Source of the DNA: an uncultured Armatimonadota bacterium
GTDB lineage: Bacteria; Armatimonadota; Armatimonadia; Armatimonadales; Armatimonadaceae
Assembly: GCA_903881535.1 (NCBI GenBank)
Contig: CAIRTT010000351.1
Coordinates: forward strand, 1 to 33,923
Direction: 5' to 3'
Length of the DNA stretch: 33,923 nt
Part shown: positions 15,901-25,403 of the stretch, piece after piece
Layout: each line of letters begins with the position of its first letter
Position numbering within the stretch: position 1 is the first letter of the stretch
The notes under the pieces: generated by a model
What the model saw: the letters and a program-made list of their open reading frames with translations, nothing else
What the model was told of the DNA's origin: nothing
The model's database searches: none
Program-made: the position numbers and the translations under genes

Positions 15901-17113
15901 TTGTGATGCCGAATTCAACTTCTCCAAGAAGCCTGAGAACGAGGATTGTCCAAAGTGTGAAGCGCGTACAGGTCTGCAAAAGCTAGCCGGTGATGATGGT
16001 CTTCAACCAGGTGTCAATAAGCTCGTCCGTATCTACATCGCCCAAAAGCGTAAGATTATGGAAGGCGACAAGATGGCTGGACGTCACGGAAACAAGGGTG
16101 TTGTTTCCAAGATTCTGCCTGAAGCCGATATGCCATTCCTCGCGGATGGAACACCGGTTGACATCGTGCTGAACCCACTGGGTGTGCCTTCACGTATGAA
16201 CATTGGTCAGATCATGGAAACCCACCTTGGTCTAGTGGCAAAGGAATTTGGAATCCAGTTCAAGGAGCCAATCTTTGAAGGTTCAACGGAAGCCGAAATT
16301 CTGAGTGAAATGGGGCGCTATGGCCGCCGCCGCCGCCGGGAAATGCTGAATACCTACCTCCGGAGCGATCTGGAAGTGGATGTCGAGCTTTCCGACGACG
16401 ATGTCGATGTCGAAGACCTCCTTGCGACGGTTCGTGCTGCATTCGTTGAGCTGGATGCCGATGAACTCGATCGTATCTCTGAGATTCTTGCCGGTCCTCC
16501 GGTGGGCGACACGATTCCACGTAACTACGGATATGACCGTCTCTTGGAATCCCTCCGGGATCGTGTCTGGGCACGCGTAGGGTTCTATGACAAGACCTGC
16601 AAGTCCCAGCTGCGTGATGGCCGTACCGGTGATGATTTCAAGATGCCGATTACCGTTGGTCGTATCTATATGCTGAAGCTTGCCCACCTTGTGGATGACA
16701 AGATTCACGCACGTAGCACTGGTCCTTATTCGCTGGTTACCCAGCAACCACTTGGTGGTAAGGCACAGTTCGGTGGACAGCGCTTTGGTGAGATGGAAGT
16801 TTGGGCGCTTGAGGCCTACGGCGCCGCGTATACCTTGCAGGAGATTCTGACCATCAAGTCTGACGACGTCATCGGACGTGTGAAGACCTACGAGTCGATT
16901 GTCAAGGGAGATGCGATGCTTGAGCCTGGAGTACCTGAATCCTTCAAGATTCTCGTTAATGAGCTTCAGTCGCTTGGTTTGAAGGTGACCGTCGAAGATG
17001 CGAAGGGTGATGAGATCGATCTTCGTGACAAGGATGAGGACTACCTCGAGGATGAAGCGCAGCGTCGAAGGTCGCAGCTTCGCCAGCGCGAGGAGTATGA
17101 CGCACTGCCTTAG
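12995..17113 (+). CDS. rpoB: DNA-directed RNA polymerase subunit beta
   Basis: The 1372-aa beta subunit. Rifampicin-pocket residues run [23 protein letters not shown], split around residue 548. The position of E. coli His526 is Ser557 here. [29 protein letters not shown] and [13 protein letters not shown] are all intact. Unusually, between VDIKVFSR and [16 protein letters not shown], where most bacteria have about ten residues and E. coli has the unrelated beta-SI2 insertion, there is a Cys4 motif: C967-x2-C970 and C985-x2-C988. This looks like a small zinc ribbon. The start is ATG 12995; it is the first gene of rpoBC and has its own promoter. Confidence 0.98.
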   Translation: [1372 protein letters not shown]

Positions 17114-17144
17114 GTAGGCTGTGCCCGGTCATCGATGTAAATAT

Positions 17145-17187
17145 GGCCGTCACTTCGGTGGCGGCCGCAGGTTCGAACCTTCGGACC
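17145..17187 (+). other. Tandem RNA hairpins between rpoB and rpoC
   Basis: The 98-nt gap holds two hairpins. The first is GGCCGTCAC-TTCG-GTGGCGGCC (17145-17166), a 9-bp stem closed by a stable cUUCGg tetraloop. The second is GGTTCGA-ACCT-TCGGACC (17170-17187). No T run follows, so these are not intrinsic terminators; an RNA-processing or stability role is inferred. Confidence 0.7.
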
Positions 17188-17211
17188 GATGGTTCGCGAT
17201 AAGGATTCGTA

Positions 17212-20200
17212 ATGGCAGACGCAAGTACATTCGACAAGATTCGCATTGGTATCGCATCCCCAGAACAGATTCGCATATGGTCACATGGCGAAGTCAAAAA
17301 GCCGGAGACGATTAACTACCGGACATACAAGCCGGAACGTGATGGTCTCTTCTGTGAGCGTATTTTTGGTCCTACCAAGGACTGGGAATGCCACTGTGGC
17401 CGCTACAAGAAGCATAAGTTCAAAGGCGTCGTCTGCGACCGTTGTGGCGTTGAAGTCACCCGGAGCAAGGTTCGTCGCGAGCGGATGGGACATATTGAGC
17501 TCTCAACACCTGTGTGCCACATCTGGTACCTCAAGGGTGTTCCAAGCCCACTAGCACTCATCCTTGACATGACGCCACGGCCACTTGAGAAAGTTCTATA
17601 CTTCCAAAGCCACATCGTCACAAGTGTCGACAAGGCTACCATCGCTGCACGTATGGATGAATTCACCCGTGCCGTCGATGAGGAATCCGAAGCTATTCGT
17701 GAAGAGCGAGATATTGCGATTCGTGAGTACCGTGAGGAGTCCGCAGAAGAAATCGCCAACGGTCGCATTGTTGAGGATTACGAAGATCCAGAGGCAGAGC
17801 CAATCCGTGAGCCGCTGACTGAAGAAGAAATCATTCATCTGCAAAAGCGCGTGCACGACCGTGTTGAGCAGGAAGCAAAGGATGCGGAAGACCGCATCAC
17901 CGAGCTCCGCCAAGCGCTGGATCTGATACCTAATATTGACAAAAAGGCCCTTATCGATGAAGACCAGTGGAGGTTGATTGAAACCCTCCTGGATGTCATC
18001 GCCAATCGTGTGGATGAAACTCTCTACACGGTTGTTGAGGCAGGCCAAGGTGGTGCATCCATCCGTAAGCTGCTTCTGGAAGTTGACCTCGACGTAGAAC
18101 AGCGCAAAATCCGCCAGGACATTAAGGAACTTCAAGAGCAAGCACGTCTGCGTAAGGCTGCACGCTCCGATGATGCGCCTGGTCCTAAGATTGTGCGTGC
18201 GATCAAGCGCCTCGATGTCTTTACTGCGTTTATCGATTCGAAGAGCCGCCCTGAGTGGATGATTCTCGACTGTGTACCGGTCATCTCGCCTGAGCTGCGT
18301 CCTATGGTCCAGCTCGATGGTGGACGTTTTGCGACGTCTGACCTTAATGACCTGTACCGCCGTATCATCAACCGTAACAACCGCCTGAAGAAGATTCAGG
18401 AAATCCGGGCACCAGAGTCGATTGTCAACCATGAGAAGCGCCTGCTGCAAGAAGCCGTCGATGCCCTCATCGACAACGGACGTCGTCAGCGCCCTGTAAC
18501 GGGCTCCAACGGTCGTGCACTCAAGTCGCTTTCTGACATGCTCAAGGGCAAGGAAGGCCGGTTCCGCAAGAATCTGCTTGGAAAGCGTGTTGACTACTCG
18601 GGACGTTCGGTTATTGTTGTTGGACCTGAACTCAAGCTGCACGAGTGTGGCTTGCCAAAGGAAATGGCCCTTGAGCTGTTCAAGCCATTCGTCATGAAGA
18701 CGCTGGTCGACAATGGCTCGACAAGCAACATCAAGACCGCCAAGCGGATGATTGAGCGGATGCGACCAGAGGTCTGGGATGCACTCGAAAAGGTGGTCAA
18801 GGAGCATCCAGTGATGCTCAACCGTGCACCAACTCTGCACCGCCTTGGAATTCAGGCATTCGAGCCTAAGCTCGTGGATGGCAAGGCTATTCAGCTCCAC
18901 CCACTGGTTTGTAAGGCATTCAATGCTGACTTCGATGGCGACCAGATGGCTGTTCACATCCCGTTGAGCTCCCATGCACAGGCGGAAGCCCGTGTATTGA
19001 TGCTTGCAAGCCACAACTTGTTCTCCCCGGCAGATGGTTCTCCAATCGTTTCGCCACAGCAGGACATTGTTCTTGGTGCGTTCTTCGTCACGATGGACAA
19101 GTGGGATTCAGTACCGTATTCCGAAGCTAAGCAGGCTATTGGCAAGGTCGTAATCGATGACATCTTCGAAACCTATCAGCCAGATGCAAGGGGCAAGACC
19201 AAGGAACCGAAGCTGATCGTTGGCAAGGATCGTTTGGTTACACTTGATGATGCTAAGAAACTGATAAAGTTAGGTGAGGGAACGCTGCGTTATGGCTCGT
19301 CGTTGATCTTCGGATCCCCTGGCGATGCGATGTATGCGTACGACAATAATAAAGTTGACCTCAACGAGTATGTTCTGTACCGCAAGGGTCCAGGGCAGCC
19401 ATTGTTCACAACCACGGTTGGTCGTGTGATCTTTAACGAGATCGTCCCAGATTCCCTTTGGGTGAACGTGGCGATGGACAAGAAGCAGATTACACGCCTG
19501 ATTGCCGCTGTCCACATGGGCTATGGTGCTGAGCGTACTGTCAAGTTCCTCGATGACCTCAAGGAAATCGGCTTCAAGTGGGCTACACGTGCAGGGATTA
19601 CCTTCGCGATGACAGACATGCAGTCGCCAGAATCCCGTAAGGAAATCCTTGACAAGACGGAACGTGATGTAGACAAGGCCAACAAGCAGTACCGCCAAGG
19701 AATGCTGTCTCCTGCAGAGCGAAAGCAGCGTGTGCTTAAGCTTTGGACGGATGCGACCGCCGAAATCGGAAACGAGATTGTCAAGCACATCGACCGCTTC
19801 AACCCGGTATCGATTGTTACGACATCTGGAGCCCGTGGTTCCATCAAACAGGTCTCGCAGCTGTCCGGTATGCGTGGTCTGATGGCTGATCCGTTTGGAA
19901 ACATCATCGAAAACCTACCAGTGAAGTCCAACTTCCACGAAGGCCTCTCGGTACTCGAATACTTTGTTACTACCCACGGTGCACGTAAGGGTCTGGCGGA
20001 TACCGCACTTCGAACTGCGGATGCTGGTTACCTCACACGCCGCCTCGTGGATGTCGCACAGGATGTGATTATCCGTGAGCTCGACTGTAAGACGATCAAG
20101 GGTGTGACTGTTAAGGCATTTACCGACATTGAGCCGCTTCATGAGCGCCTCCGTGGACGTACATCGCTGCATGACATCACAAATCCTAAGACGGGTGAGC

Positions 20201-21795
20201 TGCTGATTGCCTCGGGAAGCATCTTCTCTGAAGTTATCGCAAAGCGTGTTGAAGCATCTGGAGTTGAAAAGGTTGAGCTCCGCTCAGTCCTCACATGTGA
20301 GAGTCGTCAAGGCGTCTGCGCCAAGTGTTATGGCGAGGACCTCGCGACCCGTAAGCTCGTCGAAATCGGCGTTGCAGTCGGAATCATCGCAGCACAGTCC
20401 ATCGGTGAGCCTGGAACGCAGCTAACGATGCGAACCTTCCACACCGGAGGCGTTGCAACGGCCAACCAGTTGACCGGTGTGGCTAACGTCCGCCGTCAGC
20501 GAAACCAGAACCTCCAGGTCCTCTTTGAAGATCAGGAAAAGGGTCAGATCTCGCTTGGTGGAGATGGCGAAGGCAAGCAGCGTGAGAAGCAACGCCAGGT
20601 GCAACAGCTCCTGAAGGTTGCTGAAGAGCAGGTTGGTGGTCTTCTCCGTGTTGTCGAGCTCTTCGAAGCCCGCCAGCCAAAGGGTAAGGCTATCGTTACC
20701 GAGTTCTCCGGAATCGTTGACAAGATTGACTCGAGTGGTGGTCTCCGTAAGGTAATCGTTCACCACGAGAAGCAGGTCAAGAGAGCAAACTCTGATCTGT
20801 TCGATCCGAAGCAGGTTCAGGGCGAGTGGGCGGTCGTGGATGTTGTACATCCTGAAACCGGCGATGCAATCGTTGTCGCAGGACAGCAAGTCACCGAGCC
20901 ATTGGCACGTAAGGTCGCAGCCGCTGGTGTTGAGCGGGTCCTTGTACGCAAGGAAACACTCGTACCGCACCGTGGTGAGCTTCTTATCAAGGAAGGTCAG
21001 CGCCTCGAGCGTGGTGCACCGTTGACCCATGGACCGATGGATCCCCATCGTGTTCTTGAGCTCAATGGCGCGGATGGCCTAATGGAATACCTCGTTCGCG
21101 AAGTCCAAACGGTCTACAAGCAGCAGGGTGTGGACATCAATGACAAGCACATTGAAGTCATCGTCCGCCAGATGTCCCGTAAGCAAAAGGTTGTCAAGGC
21201 TGGAGCTACCGAGTTCCTGCCAGGGCAAGTTGTCGACAAGTTGATGCTCACTGATGCTAACAAGCGTCGTGAAGAGCTGAACATTATGCTTGAGAGCCAA
21301 GGACGTATTGTGGTTCGTGACCACGATATCCATACCGAGGATGACATGTCGGTTCCAGGTCAGCGTGCTATCGCTGCTCCGGTGCTGATGGGTATTACGG
21401 ATGCATCCCTGAACACGGAATCATTCCTCTCTGCGGCCAGCTTCCAGAAGACCACGCGTGTTCTGACCGAAGCAGCTGTACGTGGAAAGCGTGACCACCT
21501 CGTTGGACTCAAGGAAAACGTCATCATCGGACGCCTTATCCCAGCGGGAACCGGTTTGCCAACCTACCGAGCCATTGAAGTGGTCACGGAAGATGGCCGA
21601 GCAATCGGTGTCTTGGATATGCCCGAGATTCCAGATGTCGATGGTGGCACATCAAGGACTGAAATCCTGTCCATTGATGATGCTGCAGCAGCACTTGGTG
21701 GAGACATTGATCTCAGTGCGCTGATGGGGGATGTTGTTGTAGATGACACCCTTGAGGCCGTTGCAGATGTCTCTGTTGATGTCGACGCAGAGTAG
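17212..21795 (+). CDS. rpoC: DNA-directed RNA polymerase subunit beta'
   Basis: The 1527-aa beta' subunit. The N-terminal zinc finger uses Cys60, Cys62, Cys75 and Cys78. The catalytic loop [12 protein letters not shown] puts the three metal-binding Asp at 573, 575 and 577. The second zinc site includes Cys1029, Cys1036 and Cys1039 ([11 protein letters not shown]). [28 protein letters not shown] closes the bridge-helix/trigger-loop region (listed here only as landmarks). Residues about 190-290 form an extra charged, helical stretch absent from Bacillus RpoC. AAGGA lies 6 nt before the ATG. It ends in an acidic tail. A strong terminator follows, so rpsL-type genes are not co-transcribed. Confidence 0.98.
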   Translation: MADASTFDKIRIGIASPEQIRIWSHGEVKKPETINYRTYKPERDGLFCERIFGPTKDWECHCGRYKKHKFKGVVCDRCGVEVTRSKVRRERMGHIELSTPVCHIWYLKGVPSPLALILDMTPRPLEKVLYFQSHIVTSVDKATIAARMDEFTRAVDEESEAIREERDIAIREYREESAEEIANGRIVEDYEDPEAEPIREPLTEEEIIHLQKRVHDRVEQEAKDAEDRITELRQALDLIPNIDKKALIDEDQWRLIETLLDVIANRVDETLYTVVEAGQGGASIRKLLLEVDLDVEQRKIRQDIKELQEQARLRKAARSDDAPGPKIVRAIKRLDVFTAFIDSKSRPEWMILDCVPVISPELRPMVQLDGGRFATSDLNDLYRRIINRNNRLKKIQEIRAPESIVNHEKRLLQEAVDALIDNGRRQRPVTGSNGRALKSLSDMLKGKEGRFRKNLLGKRVDYSGRSVIVVGPELKLHECGLPKEMALELFKPFVMKTLVDNGSTSNIKTAKRMIERMRPEVWDALEKVVKEHPVMLNRAPTLHRLGIQAFEPKLVDGKAIQLHPLVCKAFNADFDGDQMAVHIPLSSHAQAEARVLMLASHNLFSPADGSPIVSPQQDIVLGAFFVTMDKWDSVPYSEAKQAIGKVVIDDIFETYQPDARGKTKEPKLIVGKDRLVTLDDAKKLIKLGEGTLRYGSSLIFGSPGDAMYAYDNNKVDLNEYVLYRKGPGQPLFTTTVGRVIFNEIVPDSLWVNVAMDKKQITRLIAAVHMGYGAERTVKFLDDLKEIGFKWATRAGITFAMTDMQSPESRKEILDKTERDVDKANKQYRQGMLSPAERKQRVLKLWTDATAEIGNEIVKHIDRFNPVSIVTTSGARGSIKQVSQLSGMRGLMADPFGNIIENLPVKSNFHEGLSVLEYFVTTHGARKGLADTALRTADAGYLTRRLVDVAQDVIIRELDCKTIKGVTVKAFTDIEPLHERLRGRTSLHDITNPKTGELLIASGSIFSEVIAKRVEASGVEKVELRSVLTCESRQGVCAKCYGEDLATRKLVEIGVAVGIIAAQSIGEPGTQLTMRTFHTGGVATANQLTGVANVRRQRNQNLQVLFEDQEKGQISLGGDGEGKQREKQRQVQQLLKVAEEQVGGLLRVVELFEARQPKGKAIVTEFSGIVDKIDSSGGLRKVIVHHEKQVKRANSDLFDPKQVQGEWAVVDVVHPETGDAIVVAGQQVTEPLARKVAAAGVERVLVRKETLVPHRGELLIKEGQRLERGAPLTHGPMDPHRVLELNGADGLMEYLVREVQTVYKQQGVDINDKHIEVIVRQMSRKQKVVKAGATEFLPGQVVDKLMLTDANKRREELNIMLESQGRIVVRDHDIHTEDDMSVPGQRAIAAPVLMGITDASLNTESFLSAASFQKTTRVLTEAAVRGKRDHLVGLKENVIIGRLIPAGTGLPTYRAIEVVTEDGRAIGVLDMPEIPDVDGGTSRTEILSIDDAAAALGGDIDLSALMGDVVVDDTLEAVADVSVDVDAE

Positions 21796-21803
21796 TTGAC
21801 GGT

Positions 21804-21842
21804 AAGTTCAGCGCACTAAGTTAGTGCGCTGAACTTGTTTTA
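21804..21842 (+). terminator. Rho-independent terminator of rpoBC
   Basis: AAGTTCAGCGCACTAA and its exact 16-nt complement flank a single G, followed by TTGTTTTAT. It begins 8 nt after the rpoC stop. It ends only about 20 nt before the PPIase ATG, so that gene is read either by leak-through or from a promoter inside this element. Confidence 0.95.
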
Positions 21843-21862
21843 TGACGTATAGGTTATTAGAC

Positions 21863-22873
21863 ATGAAGAATTTGTCCATCTTTAGCACACTGGCACTCGT
21901 TGGCTTATTGGCCTCAGCATCCAGTGCACAGAAGCCAGCAACGAAGCCTGCCGCAAAGCCTCCTGTGAAGCCCACAGTTGTCGCTCCAAAGAAAGTCGTG
22001 CTTCCGGCAACGATAGTAGCTCGGGTAAACAACCGGGACATCACGACACAGGAACTGGTTGACCTCATCAACCGAACCGGCGCTCGGGACACCGTACAAA
22101 AGCTGATTCAGTACGCCATCATCGAGGAAGAAGCCCGCAAGGCAGGAGCCACCATCGATCCTAAGGATATTGCTGAGAAGGTGAAGACTGAGAAGCAGCG
22201 CATCGTCGCAAATATGGCATCCCAGACAGGAAGCCCACAGACATTCACTGAAATCACGTCACGCTATGGACTGACTGAGGCTGAAGTTGAGTGGGGTGTT
22301 CGCTTGCAAATTCTTTCCCAAAAGGCTTATGCCAAGCAAGTTGAGAAGCAGGTTCCAACGCTTGAAGCCCAAGTTAAGGTCGAGCATATCCTCCTCCTTA
22401 CGATGAACCAGCCGGGTCCAGATGGTAAGCCATTGTCCCCAGCGGATCAGAAGAAGAAGGAAGATGAGCAGCGGACACGCCTCGAAGGCATCGTCGCTGA
22501 CGTCAAGGCCGGCAAAATGACCTTCGAAGATGCTGCCAAGAAGTACTCTGATGACAAAGCATCTGGTGCTGAAGGTGGTGCGCTTCCATGGTTTGGCCGA
22601 ACAGGGATGATGGTCCCTGAATTCGAGACCGCGGCCTTCAACCTCGCCAAAGAGGGCGAGATAAGCCCCTTGGTCAAGACACAGTATGGTTTCCATGTCC
22701 TCAAGCTAGTCAAGCGTGGCAAGGAAGCATCCGCTGCTGAAAAGGCTAAGTTCAAGGCAGAAGAAATTAAAAAGCTGACGACTACCGGCACTGGTATGCA
22801 GCAGTGGCTTCAGGGCTTGGTCCAGAAGGCAACGATTACGCTCAACCCGCCTGCGGTAAATGTAAAGAAGTAA
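21863..22873 (+). CDS. Secreted parvulin-type peptidyl-prolyl cis-trans isomerase
   Basis: A 336-aa SurA/PrsA-like foldase. Residues 1-22 are a signal peptide (hydrophobic core LALVGLLAS, cleavage after SSA), not a lipobox. Residues 23-50 are a Lys/Pro/Ala-rich linker. A SurA-N-like helical chaperone part follows (about 55-165), and the parvulin domain is at about 172-285, marked by VEHILL, TFEDAAKKYSDD, GGALPWFGRTGMMVPEFETAAF and TQYGFHVLKLV. It would help proteins fold outside the cytoplasmic membrane. The start is the ATG at 21863; an upstream in-frame ATG at 21842 would put a charged extension before the signal peptide. It lies downstream of rpoC, between two terminators. Confidence 0.9.
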   Translation: MKNLSIFSTLALVGLLASASSAQKPATKPAAKPPVKPTVVAPKKVVLPATIVARVNNRDITTQELVDLINRTGARDTVQKLIQYAIIEEEARKAGATIDPKDIAEKVKTEKQRIVANMASQTGSPQTFTEITSRYGLTEAEVEWGVRLQILSQKAYAKQVEKQVPTLEAQVKVEHILLLTMNQPGPDGKPLSPADQKKKEDEQRTRLEGIVADVKAGKMTFEDAAKKYSDDKASGAEGGALPWFGRTGMMVPEFETAAFNLAKEGEISPLVKTQYGFHVLKLVKRGKEASAAEKAKFKAEEIKKLTTTGTGMQQWLQGLVQKATITLNPPAVNVKK

Positions 22874-22892
22874 CGCGTTACGGATACTTCCA

Positions 22893-22927
22893 GCCCGCCC
22901 CTGCTAACGCAAGGGCGGGCTTTTCTT
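22893..22927 (+). terminator. Rho-independent terminator of the PPIase gene
   Basis: GCCCGCCC and GGGCGGGC flank a 12-nt loop and are followed by TTTTCTTT, 20 nt after the stop. It separates converging transcripts; on the minus strand, beyond the xerC-like stop, the hairpin is not followed by T residues. Confidence 0.92.
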
Positions 22928-22935
22928 TGTCATCG

Positions 22936-23784
22936 CTACGCTCTCGGATGCGTCAGCTTGTACACGCTCCGAAGACGATCGAGGGCAACATGAGTGTAAA
23001 TCTGCGTTGTCGTAATACGGGCATGGCCCAGTAACTCTTGAATAATCCGGATATCAGCTCCACCATTGAGCAAATGTGTTGCAAAGCTGTGACGAAGCCA
23101 GTGTGGACTCGGATGCCGGGGAAGATCTGCTGCCACGCTGTAGCGCTTAACAAGCCTCCATATTTGCGACCGGGTTAGACCGAAGACATTGGATGTTCGC
23201 GAAAGTGGAGCCGCTGCGGTGTTTCGTAGCTGCTCCAAGAGGGCAAGTGATGTCGCTGCCACAGGGACCATCCGCTCCTTGTCACCCTTGCCCAGAATCC
23301 GAAGCCAGCCACCAGACATGTCCACCGAATGCCAGCGTAGCTCAGCACACTCCGAGACACGCAAGCCGCAGCAATACATGACATCCAAGATTGCCGCATC
23401 ACGCAGACCCTTGATCGTCGTCCTGTCCGGTGCTTGTAAGAGGCGAACAACTTCAGCCTCATTCAGCGTTTTTGGAAGCGTCGGTTTAACGGCACGTGTT
23501 CTGCCGGCAGCGGTTACAGGATTGTTCGGAATATAGCCCTGACGACGGAGATAGCGACAAAAGGATGACAGTGCTGCACGGCGGCGGGCAATGGATGTGG
23601 ACTTGTATCCGCCTGATTTTCGGCTACTCAGCCAGCCTGTTATGCCGCTCGGGTCGAGAGCGAATCCACTGGTAAACCAATCGTCCAAGTCTCTCGCGTA
23701 GGCAAAAATGGTGTTCGTCGCGAGGCCACGTTCATTCCGCAAGTAATCCAAATAGGCCGGGAGATTCTCCCGAAAGCCTGTCAA
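22936..23784 (-). CDS. Tyrosine recombinase, XerC/XerD type
   Basis: A 282-aa recombinase with the full catalytic set: Arg142 (CCGLRVSEC), Lys166 (LGKGDKER), His228-x-x-Arg231 (SPHWLRHSF), His254 (LLGHARITT) and Tyr263 (TQIYTHV). The N-terminal SAM-like domain starts at once (FRENLPAYLDYLRNERGL), as in other Xer proteins. I use the TTG at 23784, which overlaps the stop of the preceding gene as TTGA; an in-frame ATG at 23829 would add 15 residues and a 49-bp overlap. It closes the ten-gene minus-strand run. With the recombinase at 9365 it may form the XerCD pair that resolves chromosome dimers at dif, though no dif-like site is evident here. Confidence 0.9.
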   Translation of the reverse strand: MTGFRENLPAYLDYLRNERGLATNTIFAYARDLDDWFTSGFALDPSGITGWLSSRKSGGYKSTSIARRRAALSSFCRYLRRQGYIPNNPVTAAGRTRAVKPTLPKTLNEAEVVRLLQAPDRTTIKGLRDAAILDVMYCCGLRVSECAELRWHSVDMSGGWLRILGKGDKERMVPVAATSLALLEQLRNTAAAPLSRTSNVFGLTRSQIWRLVKRYSVAADLPRHPSPHWLRHSFATHLLNGGADIRIIQELLGHARITTTQIYTHVALDRLRSVYKLTHPRA

Positions 23785-24023
23785 CCGGAAATCCACTCCG
23801 TGCGGACATCGATGCCGCGCTCCAGACAATGCGTCAGAAGACGGTCCTCCGTGGCTGAACTCGCTATCATCCGTACCTCAACACACTCAGTGATCGGGTC
23901 GAGACCGATGTCAACGACGCTGAGATGAAGCTGATCGAGGAGTGATTCAGCGATATCAAGGGCATTTCCATCCGGGCCCGCAGGAAACACGGCAAGGAGC
24001 TGGCTACCATCAGGAGTTGTCAT
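23781..24023 (-). CDS. Hypothetical protein, 80 aa
   Basis: I do not recognise this protein. Strand and helix propensity suggest beta-alpha-beta-beta-alpha-beta: LLAVFPAG, NALDIAESLLDQL, SVVDIGL, CVEVRMIA, TEDRLLTHCLERG, IDVRTEWIS. That is the order of ACT-like or ferredoxin-like folds, but this is inference from pattern only. GAGG lies before the ATG at 24023, 11 nt after the dipeptidase stop, and the stop overlaps the xerC-like start. Consistent spacing and coupling argue that it is a real gene. Confidence 0.65.
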   Translation of the reverse strand: MTTPDGSQLLAVFPAGPDGNALDIAESLLDQLHLSVVDIGLDPITECVEVRMIASSATEDRLLTHCLERGIDVRTEWISG

Positions 24024-24034
24024 TTATCTAAACC

Positions 24035-24709
24035 TCACACCGCATTGTATATGGCTGCTTGTGCATCCGTTGCCGCCGCCCAACGCAGCGTTCCATACTC
24101 GAAGTGCCACCACTCACCAGGATAGTTCGCAAACCCACTCGTCGTCATCGCGTGGAAGAGCAAGCGCCGCCGCTCCGTGTAGACTGCATGCGGATGCCGT
24201 TCATAGTAGTCACAGACACTTGCTTCAACCGGCTCATCAAAGCCACTTCCCATGTCCAAGACATCACCGGTTGCAATGTCAAATATCGTCACATCTACCG
24301 CGCCACCTGTGCTATGCGGCGTTGGGCGGTTTGGAAAGAGCTCTGGATAGGCAACAAAGCGTCGCGCATGGGCATTGATCGCAGGGTCGTCCCACTCAGG
24401 ATGCTCGCTGCTTACAATCGTAACCATCTCATTCCAAAGCCATGCCTGCACATTGAGTGGTCGGTGTGCATCCAAAACAATCATCCCAAGTGTTGCCGGT
24501 AACATCGAAATTGCACTGTGAAGCCGATGCACAACGCTTTCCCGGAGGAGCATCGCATGCGTTAGTACTGGCGCACCTGCTCGCGCATACACGGGATCCA
24601 GCACAAGGCGTGTAGTTTCTTCGATCGCGATCAGCGGTTCATCTACCCAATCAAAGGCGACATCTAGGAAACCTGAAGGCTCAGCGTGCGATGCTATCGG
24701 TGGATACAC
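24035..24709 (-). CDS. D-alanyl-D-alanine dipeptidase (VanX/DdpX family, M15D)
   Basis: A 224-aa zinc dipeptidase that splits D-Ala-D-Ala. The family residues are all visible: Arg83 in DAHRPLNVQ, zinc ligands His132 and Asp139 in PHSTGGAVD, the catalytic Glu199 and third ligand His202 in GEWWHFEYG. No signal peptide, so it acts in the cytoplasm, as VanX does. The start is GTG at 24709, 6 nt after the ThuA-like stop. No vanH, vanA or two-component genes are nearby, so a role in D-Ala recycling or starvation survival is more likely than glycopeptide resistance. Confidence 0.9.
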   Translation of the reverse strand: MYPPIASHAEPSGFLDVAFDWVDEPLIAIEETTRLVLDPVYARAGAPVLTHAMLLRESVVHRLHSAISMLPATLGMIVLDAHRPLNVQAWLWNEMVTIVSSEHPEWDDPAINAHARRFVAYPELFPNRPTPHSTGGAVDVTIFDIATGDVLDMGSGFDEPVEASVCDYYERHPHAVYTERRRLLFHAMTTSGFANYPGEWWHFEYGTLRWAAATDAQAAIYNAV

Positions 24710-24715
24710 GTATGG

Positions 24716-25375
24716 CTAGTGATCGAGGCCAGCAGCCCAGAGACAACCGCGCTCAAGGAGACGCAGGACTTCTGGCTGGGAAACCACGGCGTTGTCATGC
24801 CCGAGGCCGTTGTACGAAACGCGACCATCGCCGTACCACTTCGTCCACACAACTGGCATGTCCACAACGCCGTTGCGGACGTGAGGTCCATCGGCGACCG
24901 GGAAGCGCGTTGTTGCCAAAACATGGACAGCAGGATCGACGTGCATGTAGTACTGCTCGGAGACGACGGTAAACATGTTCGGTGAGCCGCTGGTGATGAA
25001 GTGATCTGGCACACGGATATCAACAGTGTAATTCACGCCATTGTCGCCCGGATGTGAGACCCACTGGCCGCCGGTCATGAACTGATACTCGGTTTCAGCT
25101 CGGAAGCTGTCGCACATTCCGCCGTGGCAACCCGCGATACCAACGCCGCCCTTTACCGCTGCGAGCAACGGATTCAGCTGTTCGGGGGTGATGGTGCCCA
25201 TCGTCCAGATCGGAACAATCAGGCGATACGTTGTCAGGTCTTCTGTAGCATAGGCATCCAGTGTGTCGGATACGGTAACCGAAAAGCCATGTTTCTCGAG
25301 CAGCTCAGTGTAAATCGCTGCGACTTCCTTTGGCTGATGTCCATCCCAGCCGCCATAAACCACTAATGCTTTCAT
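24716..25375 (-). CDS. ThuA-like domain protein
   Basis: A 219-aa protein of the ThuA-like family, which has a class I glutamine-amidotransferase-like fold and was named after a trehalose-utilisation gene; its reaction is not established. Visible features are the first strand and glycine turn MKALVVYGGWDGH, the IVPIWTMGTITPEQL stretch, GGVGIAGCHGGMCDSF (the nucleophile-elbow position, with Cys in CHGG) and YYMHVDP. The ATG at 25375 has GGAGGG 7 nt before it; an in-frame start at 25429 would extend into the GNAT gene. It lies between GNAT and dipeptidase genes. Confidence 0.85.
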   Translation of the reverse strand: MKALVVYGGWDGHQPKEVAAIYTELLEKHGFSVTVSDTLDAYATEDLTTYRLIVPIWTMGTITPEQLNPLLAAVKGGVGIAGCHGGMCDSFRAETEYQFMTGGQWVSHPGDNGVNYTVDIRVPDHFITSGSPNMFTVVSEQYYMHVDPAVHVLATTRFPVADGPHVRNGVVDMPVVWTKWYGDGRVSYNGLGHDNAVVSQPEVLRLLERGCLWAAGLDH

Positions 25376-25403
25376 GATCAATCCCTCCAAACTCACGAAG
25401 TTA

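Noticed and set aside
17168-17180. tRNA T-arm-like GGTTCGAACC in the rpoB-rpoC gap
   Set aside because: The flanking bases do not form a T stem and there is no acceptor, anticodon or D arm; it is part of a hairpin.
17596-19014. 472-aa open frame on the minus strand inside rpoC
   Set aside because: It is antisense to a fully conserved rpoC region and shows no motif; it arises from the codon use of rpoC.
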